Positions 35,394 to 45,531 of a DNA stretch of 64,000 nucleotides are shown in pieces. Below the pieces are notes generated by a model. The model had not been told where the DNA came from. It did not search any database and worked only from the letters and a program-made list of their open reading frames with translations. The translations under genes were made by a program, and so were the position numbers. Each line of letters opens with the position of its first letter. The stretch's first letter is position 1. This stretch comes from Rhodoblastus sp052145335. GTDB lineage: Bacteria > Pseudomonadota > Alphaproteobacteria > Rhizobiales > Beijerinckiaceae. Where the stretch lies: contig NZ_JBKQOU010000128.1 of NCBI RefSeq assembly GCF_052145335.1, positions 1 to 64,000 on the forward strand, written 5' to 3'.

Positions 35394-35714
35394 ATGACCG
35401 AACCTTTCACCCTCGACGATCTCTCCCGGCTCATAGCGAACCGGGCCGCTGCTAGCGCCGATAAATCCTACACGCGCAGCCTGCTCGATTCCGGCACGGC
35501 GCGGATCGCCAAGAAATTCGGAGAGGAAGCCTTCGAAGCAGCCATTGCCGCCGTCGAGCGCGATGGAGCGGGTTTGAAAGCCGAAGCCGCCGACGTGCTC
35601 TATCACCTATTGGTCTTGCTTCAAGACGGCGGCGTTCCGTTGCAGGATGTAATCGAAGAACTTGCCCGGCGCACTCAGCAATCGGGCCATCAGGAAAAAG
35701 CCTCGCGTCCGTAA
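35394..35714 (+). CDS. hisE: Phosphoribosyl-ATP pyrophosphohydrolase
   Basis: 106 residues, the stand-alone form of the second histidine step. The MazG-like fold shows KSYTRSLLDSGTARIAKKFG, EEAFEAAIAA and AEAADVLYHLLVLLQDGG with the metal-binding acidic residues. ATG at 35394, 14 bp after hisF. No hisI is present nearby. Confidence 0.95.
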   Translation: MTEPFTLDDLSRLIANRAAASADKSYTRSLLDSGTARIAKKFGEEAFEAAIAAVERDGAGLKAEAADVLYHLLVLLQDGGVPLQDVIEELARRTQQSGHQEKASRP

Positions 35715-35744
35715 TAGGCGGCTTGGCGCGTCTTGGAGGCGGCC

Positions 35745-36734
35745 TTGGTTGAACTTGTGAGACAATTGCGCGACGAAGCTGCCACCGAAACGCCGGGCCC
35801 AAATTTGTCGCCCTACCGCCATTTTACGCGCGAAGAATGGGCGCAATTGCGCGCCGACACGCCGTTGACTCTGACGATCAGCGATCTGAAACGGCTGCAA
35901 TCGATCAACGATCCCATTTCGCTCGAAGAAGTGATCGCCATTTACCTGCCGCTGTCGCGCCTGCTTGCTCTCTATGTCGCCGCCACCCAGGGATTGTTCA
36001 AGGCGACGCAGAGGTTTCTCGGCGCGGACGACGGCAAAGTGCCTTATATCATCGGCGTCGCAGGTTCCGTCGCCGTTGGGAAATCGACGACCGCCCGCGT
36101 TTTGCAGGCCCTGCTCTCACGTTGGGCCAATACGCCGAAGGTCGACCTCATCACCACGGACGGTTTCCTCCTCCCCAACGCTCAGTTGGAGCGAGAAGGC
36201 CTGTTGGAGCGCAAAGGTTTTCCGGAAAGCTATGACAGCGCCAAGCTGTTGCGCTTTCTGTCAGACGTCAAGGCGGGACGCAGCCATGTCGAGGCTCCGG
36301 TCTACTCCCATTTGACTTACGACGTTGTGCCGGATGAAAGCGTCGGCGTCGACCGGCCAGATATCCTCATCGTGGAAGGCGTGAACGTGCTCCTGCCCAG
36401 CAGACTGCCCCGCGATGGCAAGGAAACCCCCTTCGTTTCCGATTTTTTCGATTTTTCGGTCTACCTTGACGCTGACGAGGATCAACTGGAAAAATGGTAT
36501 GTCTCGCGCTTCATGCGGCTGCGCTCGACCGCTTTTCGCGACCCCAGGTCCTATTTCAAGAAATTTTCCGAAGTCAGCGACGCCGAGGCCGAAGAAGTCG
36601 CTCGCAGCATCTGGAAGCGCACCAATTTGCGCAATCTGCATGAAAATATCCTGCCTACGCGCGCGCGCGCCAGCTTGATCTTGACCAAGGGATCGAGCCA
36701 TCGCATCGAGGAAGTCGCGTTGCGCAAGCTTTGA
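35745..36734 (+). CDS. coaA: Pantothenate kinase, type I
   Basis: 329 residues. Phosphorylates pantothenate, the first step of coenzyme A synthesis. Walker A in GVAGSVAVGKSTTARVLQ, then the TDGFLLPNAQLE strand, KGFPESYDSAKLLRFL, and the VYSHLTYDVVPDE block. I prefer TTG at 35745, preceded by GGAGGCGG; TTG at 35733 would add four residues and overlap that site. It closes the his operon. Together with coaBC at 11.5 kb, two CoA-synthesis loci lie in the window. Confidence 0.94.
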   Translation: MVELVRQLRDEAATETPGPNLSPYRHFTREEWAQLRADTPLTLTISDLKRLQSINDPISLEEVIAIYLPLSRLLALYVAATQGLFKATQRFLGADDGKVPYIIGVAGSVAVGKSTTARVLQALLSRWANTPKVDLITTDGFLLPNAQLEREGLLERKGFPESYDSAKLLRFLSDVKAGRSHVEAPVYSHLTYDVVPDESVGVDRPDILIVEGVNVLLPSRLPRDGKETPFVSDFFDFSVYLDADEDQLEKWYVSRFMRLRSTAFRDPRSYFKKFSEVSDAEAEEVARSIWKRTNLRNLHENILPTRARASLILTKGSSHRIEEVALRKL

Positions 36735-36747
36735 CTGATCTCAAGAA

Positions 36748-37185
36748 CTATACAAGTCTCGGCCTTTTTTCGAACGCCGCAAGAAGCCGCGGCAGTTCCG
36801 CGCTGCGCTTCAAGATCAAGCCCGTCTGCATGACGATCGAATAAGCCCCCGGTTTGCGCACACCCTTCGGTTCCTTGACGATCCGGTAATAGGCGGCCTC
36901 GCCGTGATGACGAAAAATCGAAAAGATCGCCCGGTTCGGCAAGAAATCCATCGCATAATCGCGCCAGATTCCATCGGCGACCATTCGCCCGTAAATATTG
37001 AATATAGCCTGCAGTTCGCGCCGGTCGAAGCCGACCAGCGGGCCGGGCGGCGCGCTTGCCATGGCGCCTGGCAAGCGCAGAAGCTTGAAATTCGGTTCGG
37101 TGCGATCGTCGCTCAAGCGGAAAGACTTGGGGTTGGATGAAAATGGCCGCCGATGATCGCGCGGTTCTTTTTCTGGCGCAAGCAC
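36748..37185 (-). CDS. DUF2794 family protein
   Basis: 145 residues of unknown function. The conserved core GFDRRELQAIFNIYGRMVADGIWRDYAMDF, in which the FDRREL and IYGRMV parts are diagnostic, is followed by AIFSIFRHHGEAAYYRIVKEP and a basic tail SIVMQTGLILKRSAELPRLL. The N-terminal 40 residues are not conserved and the start is uncertain (GTG at 37185, or TTG at 37116 giving LSDDRTEPNF). Convergent with coaA, 13 bp apart. Confidence 0.8.
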   Translation of the reverse strand: MLAPEKEPRDHRRPFSSNPKSFRLSDDRTEPNFKLLRLPGAMASAPPGPLVGFDRRELQAIFNIYGRMVADGIWRDYAMDFLPNRAIFSIFRHHGEAAYYRIVKEPKGVRKPGAYSIVMQTGLILKRSAELPRLLAAFEKRPRLV

Positions 37186-37570
37186 AGATGGAGAATGCCA
37201 GAGCGCATCTGTCTATCGGCGATTTTGCGCTTAAGCTTTGATTCAAAATTATTAAATCATATTTCTGCCGCCTTGCCGCCCTTCGCTCGCTCATTTGTGG
37301 TTGCAAAAACATCTCGGTCGGAGGGTATTGCCCCGGATTGTTTCGCGTCGACGCAGCCCCCCTAGCAGACGTGATTTTCCGGCGATAACCCAGCTATCCT
37401 CCAGACTTTGAGCCGATCGGGTTTTTCCGATCGGCTCATTCATTCCTGATACTGCCAACTGAAAGACGTCGCCCATGCGGTTTCATCTTGAAACTGGGCG
37501 GGTGCGCCGCGATATTGCGGCTCGGAGCAAAGCTCCAATGGCAGAATTTGAAAGAACCAGAGTGGGCAAT
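37186..37570. other. Intergenic region upstream of htpG
   Basis: This holds an AT-rich stretch (about 37230-37262), a perfect 11-bp hairpin (37410-37437) and a heat-shock-like motif (CTTGAA at 37487-37492). The frame of htpG stays open back to 37475, but I see no conserved coding there. Confidence 0.5.
37410..37437. repeat. Perfect 11-bp inverted repeat, hairpin
   Basis: GAGCCGATCGG (37410-37420) and CCGATCGGCTC (37427-37437) with a GTTTTT loop. It is the longest perfect stem I found in an intergenic region here. Downstream sequence ATTCATTCC is only partly T-rich, so a terminator function is uncertain. No annotated gene ends nearby on either strand. Confidence 0.7.
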
Positions 37571-39460
37571 ATGGATTCGGAAGCTGCGACAATGACGGGC
37601 GAACGTCATGTTTTTCAGGCGGACGTGGCTCGTCTGCTGCATCTCATGGTGCATTCGATTTATTCTGAACGCGATATTTTTCTCAGAGAACTGATCTCCA
37701 ACTCCGCCGACGCATGCGAAAAGCTGCGCTATGAGGCCAACTGCGACCCCGCCCTGGTCAGTGACGGCACGCCCTTCGCGATTCGCGTGGCGCTTGATCC
37801 GGACGCGTCGACGCTCAACGTCGAAGATAACGGCGTCGGGATGTCCCAGGAGGATCTTTCGGTTGCACTGGGCACGATCGCCAATTCTGGCACCCGCGCC
37901 TTTCTGGAAAAAGTGAAGGGGTCAGAAGGTGAGGCGGCTGAATTGATTGGCCAATTCGGTATCGGCTTCTATTCGGCCTTCATGGTTGCGGACCTCGTTG
38001 TCGTCGAAACCCGAAGAGCCGGGGAAGATCATGCCTGGCGCTGGAGTTCTGACGGTAAGGGCGATTATGAAATCGCGGCCATCGGTGTGGAACAGGCTCC
38101 ATTGCGCGGCACGCGTGTCATTTTGCACCTCAATGAAGAATCCAAAGTCTACCTTGACCAGCAAAAGATCGAAACGATCATCAACGAACATTCCGCGGCC
38201 GTCGCTACGCCGATCGATTTGATCGAAAAGCCCGGCGCGGAGCCCCGCCGCATCGGCGAAGGCGCGGCGCTCTGGACAAAAAGTAAGAGCGAAATCACGC
38301 CAGAACAATATAAGGAATTCTATCAGGAGCTGGCGGGCCAGTTCGACGATCCCGACCTGACTGTTCACTGGCGCGCGGAAGGTCGCGCCGAATATACGGT
38401 TCTGGCCTTCGTTCCCGGGTCGCGCCCGTTCGACCTGTTCGATCCCGCGCGCAAAGGTCGCGCAAAGCTCTATTCCCGTAGAGTGCTGATTTCACGCGAC
38501 GCCGACCTCTTGCCCGGGTATCTGCGATTCGTGCGGCTCGTTGTCGATTCGCCTGATCTGCCGCTCAATGTTTCCCGCGAAGTGGTTCAGCAGAGCCATC
38601 TCTTCGCCGCGATCAAGAAAGGCGTCGCCAATCGTGTTTTGCAAGAAATCGCCAAACTGGCGGAAACGGACGCCGAAAAATTTGCGGAAATCTGGAAAAA
38701 TTTCGGCGCCGTGTTGAAAGAGGGCCTTTATGAAGACCCCGAGCGCCGCGATGTCCTGTTGAAAATGTCGCGATTCGCCACGACAGCCGAAAAAGAAGCG
38801 AAGCGTTCGCTGGCCGATTATGTCGCGGCCCTGCGGCCCAATCAGACCGCCATTTATTATATCGCCGGCGAAGGCGCTGATCGCATAGCCGCAAGCCCAC
38901 AACTCGAAGGATTTCGAGCAAGAGGCGTCGAAGTCCTGCTGCTTTCAGACCCGGTGGACGCTTTCTGGGTCCAGACCGCGGTTGGATATGAGGGCAAACC
39001 CTTCAAATCCGTGACCCAAGGGGCGGCTGACATAAACTCAATCGACTTTATCGACGGGAACAGAGCGGCGACGGACTCTGGATCCGTCGCTGATTTCGTC
39101 GCTCTTGCGAAACAGACGCTGGAAGCCGTGGTGGAGGACGTTCGCGTTTCCGACCGTCTTTCGGAGAGCCCGGCCTGCCTCGTGGCGCCTGAATTCGGTC
39201 TCGACCTGCGCCTGCAGCAAATCCTTGCCTCACACGGCCAGGATTCTGGCGGCATGAAGCCGGTGCTTGAGGTCAATCCCTCGCATCCGCTGGTGATCGC
39301 CCTGGAATCGCAAGCTAAGGCGAGCGACAAGAACCTGTTCGAAGACGCCGTTTGGCTTCTCTTCGACGAGGCCAGGCTTATGGATGGCGAGGCGCCGCAA
39401 GACGCCGCCGCTTTCGCCGCCCGTCTGACGCGCGTGTTGGGCAAAGCGCTTGGAGCCTGA
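37571..39460 (+). CDS. htpG: Molecular chaperone HtpG (Hsp90)
   Basis: 629 residues. ATP-dependent chaperone. The N-terminal GHKL ATPase domain has FLRELISNSADACEKLRYEA, NVEDNGVGMSQEDL, GTIANSGTRAFL and IGQFGIGFYSAFMVAD. The middle domain has LFDPARKGRAKLYSRRVLI and LPLNVSREVVQQS with the catalytic arginine. The C-terminal dimerisation domain follows. I chose the ATG at 37571 because it gives the usual distance of about 15 residues before HVFQADVARLLHLM; starts at 37475 and 37538 are also open. prmC follows directly. Confidence 0.95.
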   Translation: MDSEAATMTGERHVFQADVARLLHLMVHSIYSERDIFLRELISNSADACEKLRYEANCDPALVSDGTPFAIRVALDPDASTLNVEDNGVGMSQEDLSVALGTIANSGTRAFLEKVKGSEGEAAELIGQFGIGFYSAFMVADLVVVETRRAGEDHAWRWSSDGKGDYEIAAIGVEQAPLRGTRVILHLNEESKVYLDQQKIETIINEHSAAVATPIDLIEKPGAEPRRIGEGAALWTKSKSEITPEQYKEFYQELAGQFDDPDLTVHWRAEGRAEYTVLAFVPGSRPFDLFDPARKGRAKLYSRRVLISRDADLLPGYLRFVRLVVDSPDLPLNVSREVVQQSHLFAAIKKGVANRVLQEIAKLAETDAEKFAEIWKNFGAVLKEGLYEDPERRDVLLKMSRFATTAEKEAKRSLADYVAALRPNQTAIYYIAGEGADRIAASPQLEGFRARGVEVLLLSDPVDAFWVQTAVGYEGKPFKSVTQGAADINSIDFIDGNRAATDSGSVADFVALAKQTLEAVVEDVRVSDRLSESPACLVAPEFGLDLRLQQILASHGQDSGGMKPVLEVNPSHPLVIALESQAKASDKNLFEDAVWLLFDEARLMDGEAPQDAAAFAARLTRVLGKALGA

Positions 39461-39462
39461 AG

Positions 39463-40344
39463 CTGGACGCTAATTCGCCAACCTTCGCCGCGACCGAAAC
39501 TTTGGCCCAGGCGAGGAAAAAACTGGCGGCGGCCCTAGCCGCCGCCGGCAAGGAGCCGGCTACGCTCGAATCGCGCCACTTGTTGGAAGAGGCGACAGGC
39601 TTGACGCCGCTGGTCCTTTCAACGCACGCGGAACGGCGTTTGGGTCTTGGCGCCGCGACACTGTTGCAACAATTTGCAGCGCGTCGATTGGCCGGCGAAC
39701 CTGTCAGCCGCATTCTGGGGCGCAGCGGCTTTTATGGGCTGGATCTGCGTGTCGATCCCGAAGTGCTGGATCCCCGCGCCGACACCGAGACGCTGGTCAA
39801 CGCGGCCCTGGCCATTCTCGAAGCGAAAAACATCGTCCGACCGCGTATTCTCGATCTGGGGACGGGGTCCGGCGCAATTTTATGCGCGCTCCTTAGTTGT
39901 CGCGACGACGCCTTCGGCGTTGGCGTTGATATTTCACCCGTCGCCTGCGCCGCGACCCATCATAATCTAACGCTTTGCGGCCTTTCCCAGCGATCAGGCG
40001 TTATTTGCGGAGACTGGACGGAAGCGCTGCAAGGCCATTTCGATCTGATCGTATCGAACCCGCCGTATATAGCCCGTCGCGAAATCGCCGCGTTGGAGCC
40101 GGAAGTCGCCGCCTTCGATCCGATTCTGGCTCTCGATGGCGGCGAGGACGGTCTCGTTCCGTATCGTCGAATCGCCCCTAATCTCAAACGGCTATTGCGA
40201 CAAGGCGGCGCCGCCTGTTTTGAAATCGGGTGGCGGCAAGCCTCAGATGTGACCTTTATTCTGGAGGCGGAAGGATTTTCCCAAGCGAAAATCTTCCCGG
40301 ACGGCGGACGGCGGGACCGGGTTGTCGCCATTCAAGCCCTGTAG
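39463..40344 (+). CDS. prmC: Release factor glutamine methyltransferase
   Basis: 293 residues if CTG at 39463 is the start. Methylates the GGQ glutamine of RF1/RF2. SAM loop in RILDLGTGSGAILCALL, the NPPY catalytic motif in LIVSNPPYIARREIAAL, and EVAAFDPILALDGGEDGL. No ATG, GTG or TTG lies between the htpG stop and residue 14, whereas GGAG lies 7 bases before the CTG at 39463; the alternative is TTG at 39502 without a site, which would trim 13 residues. htpG stop (39460) and prmC start nearly touch. Confidence 0.88.
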   Translation: MDANSPTFAATETLAQARKKLAAALAAAGKEPATLESRHLLEEATGLTPLVLSTHAERRLGLGAATLLQQFAARRLAGEPVSRILGRSGFYGLDLRVDPEVLDPRADTETLVNAALAILEAKNIVRPRILDLGTGSGAILCALLSCRDDAFGVGVDISPVACAATHHNLTLCGLSQRSGVICGDWTEALQGHFDLIVSNPPYIARREIAALEPEVAAFDPILALDGGEDGLVPYRRIAPNLKRLLRQGGAACFEIGWRQASDVTFILEAEGFSQAKIFPDGGRRDRVVAIQAL

Positions 40345-40721
40345 CGGTCTGGTTCGGTCTTCCGTCTGGTTCGCTAAGTTTGGACTTGGCTAGGCACAAA
40401 AAAACGTCTAGTCTGCTCCGCAGCAAATACCTAGTTGCGCATCATTTAATCGCAGCAGGGCTCGGTCATCATCCGGTTCCGGTAGACAAGGAATCGTTTG
40501 GATTCGTGAGTTCGGGCCCATCAGACGCGACTTGAGCGACGTGGTAGGATCTGCCGATTCCCTCTTGTTAGACGGAAAAAAGTTTGCGGGAATTCCGCGA
40601 ACATGGCCGGTGAAGGCGAAAACGCCAAATAGCCGCGCCATGGTGACTAGCATGAGGCGATGATGCCTTTATGCGCAGGCGATGGTTATCGCTTCGCTCT
40701 ATTATTACTCAGGGATTGTCA
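40345..40721. other. Intergenic region, no convincing gene
   Basis: 377 bp between prmC and the DUF4167 gene. It is less GC-rich than the flanking genes. A minus-strand open frame of 81 codons (40408-40653) is present but has no recognisable domain or ribosome binding site. No terminator was seen after prmC. AGGGAT before 40722 is the DUF4167 ribosome binding site. Confidence 0.5.
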
Positions 40722-41684
40722 ATGAGACCTGGTCAAAACAAGCGCATGCGTGGTCGCAACAATCGAAAAGGCCCGAACCCGCTGTCGCGGACTTATGAAT
40801 CCAACGGCCCGGACGTAAAAATCCGTGGCACGGCGCAGCACGTCGCCGAGAAATATTTGCAACTCGCGCGCGACGCCCAATCTTCCGGCGATCCCGTCGC
40901 TGCCGAAAATTTGTTGCAGCACGCCGAGCACTATTTCCGGATGATCGCCGCCGCGCAGGCCGCCCAACAACAGGCGCAAATGGGCTATGGGCGGAACGGC
41001 GAGGAATTCGACGAAGGAGACGAGGACGACGATTTCGTCGCCTTGCCCGACCGTTTCGCTTCTCCTTTAGAGCGCACACCCCAAACTCCTCCTTTTCAAC
41101 AACCGCAGCCAGATGGCGGGCAAATGGGATATGGCGGCCAGCCGCAACCCTATTTCGACCGCCCGGCGTTTAATGGCGATCAAAGTGAACGGCGGAACGA
41201 CCGGCCGGAGCGCCAGGAAAGAAATCCGGAACGCGCTCCCCAATCCAGTGGCGAACGCCAAGACCGGCAAGACCGCCAGCCCCGCAACGACCGGCGGTTC
41301 GGTCAACAGGGCGAGCGCAATGGCGGCGAGCGACCGCACGGACAGGGCCGGAACCGCTTTCGCGATCAACAGCAACGGTTTGAGCCCAGCCCCGCCGGGC
41401 AGGAGCAGCCGCGCGTCGATTTCGACGCGATAAGCTCCGCTTTGCCGGCTTTCATCACTGCGCCGTCGCGCCCGCTTGCGCCGCAGATGGAAGCTCCACC
41501 CGAAGCATTCGTCGAGCAAAGCGCGGCAGCGCCGCCACCTGTGGATTTTGGGCCCACGCCAAGCGAAGACGACGGCGAGAACCGTTTTCATCTGCGCCCC
41601 CGCCGCCGGCGCAGGGTTCGCCCCGAGACGGGAGCCGAAGGCGGCGACGCCGCGCCTTTGCCCGAGACCAGTTCGGCGGACTGA
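40722..41684 (+). CDS. DUF4167 protein, probable RNA-binding
   Basis: 320 residues. The conserved N-terminal domain (about 1-90) starts MRPGQNKRMRGRNNRKGPNP, followed by SNGPDVKIRGTAQHVAEKYL and ENLLQHAEHYFRMIAAAQ. The rest is low-complexity: Gln/Gly/Pro stretches, an Arg/Asp/Gln-rich segment with repeated RQDRQ-like units, and a basic C-terminus RPRRRRRVRPE. Such composition suggests RNA association, but the function of DUF4167 is not established. Its upstream position next to prmC is typical of Rhizobiales. A strong terminator follows. Confidence 0.88.
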   Translation: MRPGQNKRMRGRNNRKGPNPLSRTYESNGPDVKIRGTAQHVAEKYLQLARDAQSSGDPVAAENLLQHAEHYFRMIAAAQAAQQQAQMGYGRNGEEFDEGDEDDDFVALPDRFASPLERTPQTPPFQQPQPDGGQMGYGGQPQPYFDRPAFNGDQSERRNDRPERQERNPERAPQSSGERQDRQDRQPRNDRRFGQQGERNGGERPHGQGRNRFRDQQQRFEPSPAGQEQPRVDFDAISSALPAFITAPSRPLAPQMEAPPEAFVEQSAAAPPPVDFGPTPSEDDGENRFHLRPRRRRRVRPETGAEGGDAAPLPETSSAD

Positions 41685-41721
41685 ATTGATTCTTTCCGAA
41701 AACATAGGCATTAAAAGATTG

Positions 41722-41747
41722 CGGCGCCCCTCGGGGCGCCGTTTTTT
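41722..41747 (+). terminator. Rho-independent terminator of DUF4167 gene
   Basis: CGGCGCCC (41722-41729) pairs with GGGCGCCG (41734-41741) around CTCG, followed by six T. Confidence 0.92.
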
Positions 41748-41790
41748 ATCGATCGTCAAAAGTCTCAAAAAAGCCAAGCTTTCAAATCCG

Positions 41791-41825
41791 GCGCCCTTTC
41801 AACCGGCAAAGACGTTCCCATATCA
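41791..41825 (+). promoter_or_regulatory. clpB: Candidate RpoH (sigma-32) promoter of clpB
   Basis: GCGCCCTTTCAA (41791-41802), a 14-bp spacer and CCCATATCA (41817-41825). This resembles the sigma-32 consensus CCCTTGAA / CCCATNT with one weak position in the -35. It lies about 85 bp before the clpB ATG and after the preceding terminator, fitting heat induction of clpB. Confidence 0.5.
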
Positions 41826-41908
41826 CTCCCGAGGCCGCCGGAAGGGGCCATCTCGTATGACGCGCAGTCTCGCCTAGCGGGGGACCGTCGTGGGCTTGGA
41901 GGATTGAT

Positions 41909-44536
<2,628 letters not shown>

Positions 44537-44546
44537 TTGAAACAGC

Positions 44547-44580
44547 AATGAAAAGGCCGGCCTCGGCCGCCCTTTTCATT
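44547..44580. terminator. Bidirectional terminator between clpB and uppP
   Basis: AATGAAAAGG and CCTTTTCATT are perfect complements flanking an inner GGCCG/CGGCC stem; the outer A/T arms act as T-runs in both directions. The hairpin overlaps the uppP stop codon. Confidence 0.8.
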
Positions 44581-45451
44581 GGAACCAGCCCACGGCCACG
44601 CCGACCAGCAGAAAAACGCCGAGAAGGAAGCGGTAGACAACGAAGGGCCAGGAGGAGAATTTTTCGAGAATCCGCATCAAACTCCAGATCGCAACAAAAG
44701 CGGAAATGGAGGCGACGACGAGGCCAACCATCAGGATCATCCAGCCTTCGGCCGACAAATGCGCCTTGTAAAGTTCGAACAGTTCCTTGGCTCCCGCCAG
44801 AAAAATAGCCGGAAGTCCGAGAAGGAAGGAAAAACGCGCCGCTTGGTCGCGCTCGAGATCAAGGAACATGGCGGCTGTCAATGTAGACCCCGAGCGCGAA
44901 ACGCCCGGGATCAATGCGCCAACCTGCGCAAGTCCGACCAGCATGGCGTCCTTGAGAGAAACATCGTCGAGCGTCCGGCGATGGGCGCAGAATTTTTCGG
45001 CTAGGGCCAGCAGAACCGCCATCGCGATGCAGGCGACGCCGACCACCGGCAAGGTACGCAAGGGCGACCCGCAGGCGTTGAGCCATTTCGACAGCAGGGT
45101 TCCGAAGATGACCAGGGGCAGCGTCGCCATCAAAATCCAGGTGGTGAAGCGGAATTGCCAATCACGAAAATCGCGCCGCCGAACGGCGTCGATGGAGCCA
45201 AAAAACAAGCCCCTGACGTCGCTCCAGAAATACGAGATAACGGCGACGAGCGCGGCCATTTGCATGGCGGCGGAAAAGGCCGAGCCGGGATCACGCCAAC
45301 CGAGCAAAGCGGGGACGATACGCATATGGGCGGTCGACGATATGGGTAGAAGTTCCGAAATGCCCTGAACCACGCCGAGCAAAGCCACTTTGGCGGCGCC
45401 CAGTTCGATAAATCCGGTATCCAACCCCTGTGTGCAGGCGTCCGCCGACAT
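44576..45451 (-). CDS. uppP: Undecaprenyl-diphosphate phosphatase
   Basis: 291 residues. BacA-family membrane enzyme that recycles the undecaprenyl carrier for wall synthesis. Catalytic motifs: GISELLPISSTAHMRI (E and the S-S-T-H block) and LIPGVSRSGST. About eight hydrophobic helices, with re-entrant segments as in the family. ATG at 45451. Confidence 0.94.
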   Translation of the reverse strand: MSADACTQGLDTGFIELGAAKVALLGVVQGISELLPISSTAHMRIVPALLGWRDPGSAFSAAMQMAALVAVISYFWSDVRGLFFGSIDAVRRRDFRDWQFRFTTWILMATLPLVIFGTLLSKWLNACGSPLRTLPVVGVACIAMAVLLALAEKFCAHRRTLDDVSLKDAMLVGLAQVGALIPGVSRSGSTLTAAMFLDLERDQAARFSFLLGLPAIFLAGAKELFELYKAHLSAEGWMILMVGLVVASISAFVAIWSLMRILEKFSSWPFVVYRFLLGVFLLVGVAVGWFQ

Positions 45452-45472
45452 AGTGCAACTCCGGTCAAATCA

Positions 45473-45512
45473 GAGAAAAGCCTCCGACCGTTTTGGCAAA
45501 CATGTCGGAGGC
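45473..45512 (-). terminator. Rho-independent terminator of ecm
   Basis: GCCTCCGAC (45480-45488) and GTCGGAGGC (45504-45512) form a perfect 9-bp stem with a 15-nt loop; on the minus strand TTTTC follows. It starts 19 bp after the ecm stop. Confidence 0.75.
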
Positions 45513-45531
45513 TGGCAATCGCGTACTGCTT

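Noticed and set aside
40408..40653. 81-codon minus-strand frame between prmC and DUF4167
   Set aside because: No ribosome binding site, no conserved motif, AT-richer composition without codon bias.
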